A stretch of DNA of 23,574 nucleotides from an uncultured Micrococcales bacterium (GTDB taxonomy: Bacteria; Actinomycetota; Actinomycetes; Actinomycetales; Microbacteriaceae), in the NCBI GenBank assembly GCA_903831585.1, contig CAIKYE010000045.1:1-23574 (forward strand), read 5' to 3'. The number at the start of each line of letters is the position of its first letter. Within the stretch, counting starts at the first letter, position 1. The notes under the pieces are model-generated. The model ran no database searches, was not told the DNA's origin, and was given only the letters and a program-made list of their open reading frames with translations. Below, one piece after another: positions 23,200 through 23,574 of this stretch. A program made the translations under genes and the position numbers.

Positions 23200-23574
23200 G
23201 AGAGTCCTCAACAAAGACCACGCTGGACTTCAACTGTTCGCCAACTTTTTCAAGCATTGCAATTAGCTTTTGATCGTTTACCCCGGCAATTTCTTTGCCC
23301 ACGCACTCGTTTGCCGAGATTCGCTTTCCGTGACGCAAATCAACTACTTCTTGCTCGCTCAGTTCGCGCAGCTCAAAATTCTCTCTGACGGCATCGAACA
23401 TCGAAGTCATCGAAAGCGAATCACTAGACAGCTCATCGAGTTGCTGAGCATCATCGATTTTGTAAGTTCCAATTCGAGTGCGTCGCAGTGCCGTCAGGTG
23501 GCCTCCAACTTGCAACGCACTGCCGAGATCACGAGCAAGTGCACGAATGTAGGTTCCGCTGGAACAGTCAATCA
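23192..23574 (-). CDS. truB: tRNA pseudouridine(55) synthase TruB (3' part)
   Basis: C-terminal 126 codons of TruB, which makes pseudouridine 55 in the T-loop of tRNAs. The reading frame continues past the right edge of the window, so the N-terminus with the catalytic Asp is missing. The first residues visible contain the TruB motif '[16 protein letters not shown]', followed by '[20 protein letters not shown]', both typical. The remainder is the C-terminal domain of actinobacterial TruB. Its stop codon overlaps the following membrane protein gene by 8 nt. Confidence 0.93.
   Translation of the reverse strand, partial: IDCSSGTYIRALARDLGSALQVGGHLTALRRTRIGTYKIDDAQQLDELSSDSLSMTSMFDAVRENFELRELSEQEVVDLRHGKRISANECVGKEIAGVNDQKLIAMLEKVGEQLKSSVVFVEDSHD

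Overview
The window looks like the chromosome of a streamlined, mid-GC actinobacterium, most likely Microbacteriaceae of the freshwater Luna type (Rhodoluna/Aquiluna relatives). This rests on protein style, a base composition I judge by eye at about 50% GC, and gene order: the block thyX-dapA-rnj-ftsK-pgsA-cinA-clgR-DUF3046-recA-recX, plus dapB and rpsO-pnp-M16 protease, is characteristic of Actinobacteria. The taxonomic call is inference. 24 of 26 genes lie on the minus strand, so the text below follows transcription from right to left. I see no rRNA, tRNA, CRISPR array, insertion sequence or prophage.

Right part (about 23.6 to 16.3 kb): the 3' part of truB, a small membrane protein, then a phosphate transport operon in the order pstC-pstA-pstB-pstS plus a divergent PstS-like lipoprotein, then a second small membrane protein, ribF and rpsO. 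The pst block sits between genes (truB, ribF) that are usually close neighbours in Actinobacteria. Candidate PHO boxes (11-bp direct repeats) precede pstC and pstS, and a strong intrinsic terminator separates pstS from its paralogue.

Middle part (about 16.0 to 9.1 kb): rpsO ends in a strong hairpin. pnp follows after a 311-nt structured leader, then an M16 protease, dapB, and a small membrane/TPR protein. A two-gene plus-strand cassette (membrane-anchored thioredoxin-like protein and DUF4395 membrane protein, each with a CxxC motif) interrupts the minus-strand run before thyX and dapA.

Left part (about 9.1 kb to 1): rnj (RNase J), ftsK, pgsA, cinA/pncC, a ClgR-like regulator, DUF3046, recA with a near-consensus actinobacterial SOS box, and recX.

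The most general non-coding signal is a recurring TAGSCT-like -10 hexamer placed only 6-7 nt before the start codon, with no Shine-Dalgarno sequence, upstream of thyX, dapA, the M16 protease, the 131-aa membrane protein, ribF and probably pstC. This fits leaderless transcripts, and it suggests several apparent operons contain internal promoters. The other biologically interesting points are the PstS paralogue that has lost the phosphate-binding motif, the lack of a lipobox in the canonical PstS, and the thioredoxin/DUF4395 pair. I did not find a clearly new multi-gene defence or mobile system; most of the window is conserved core genome.
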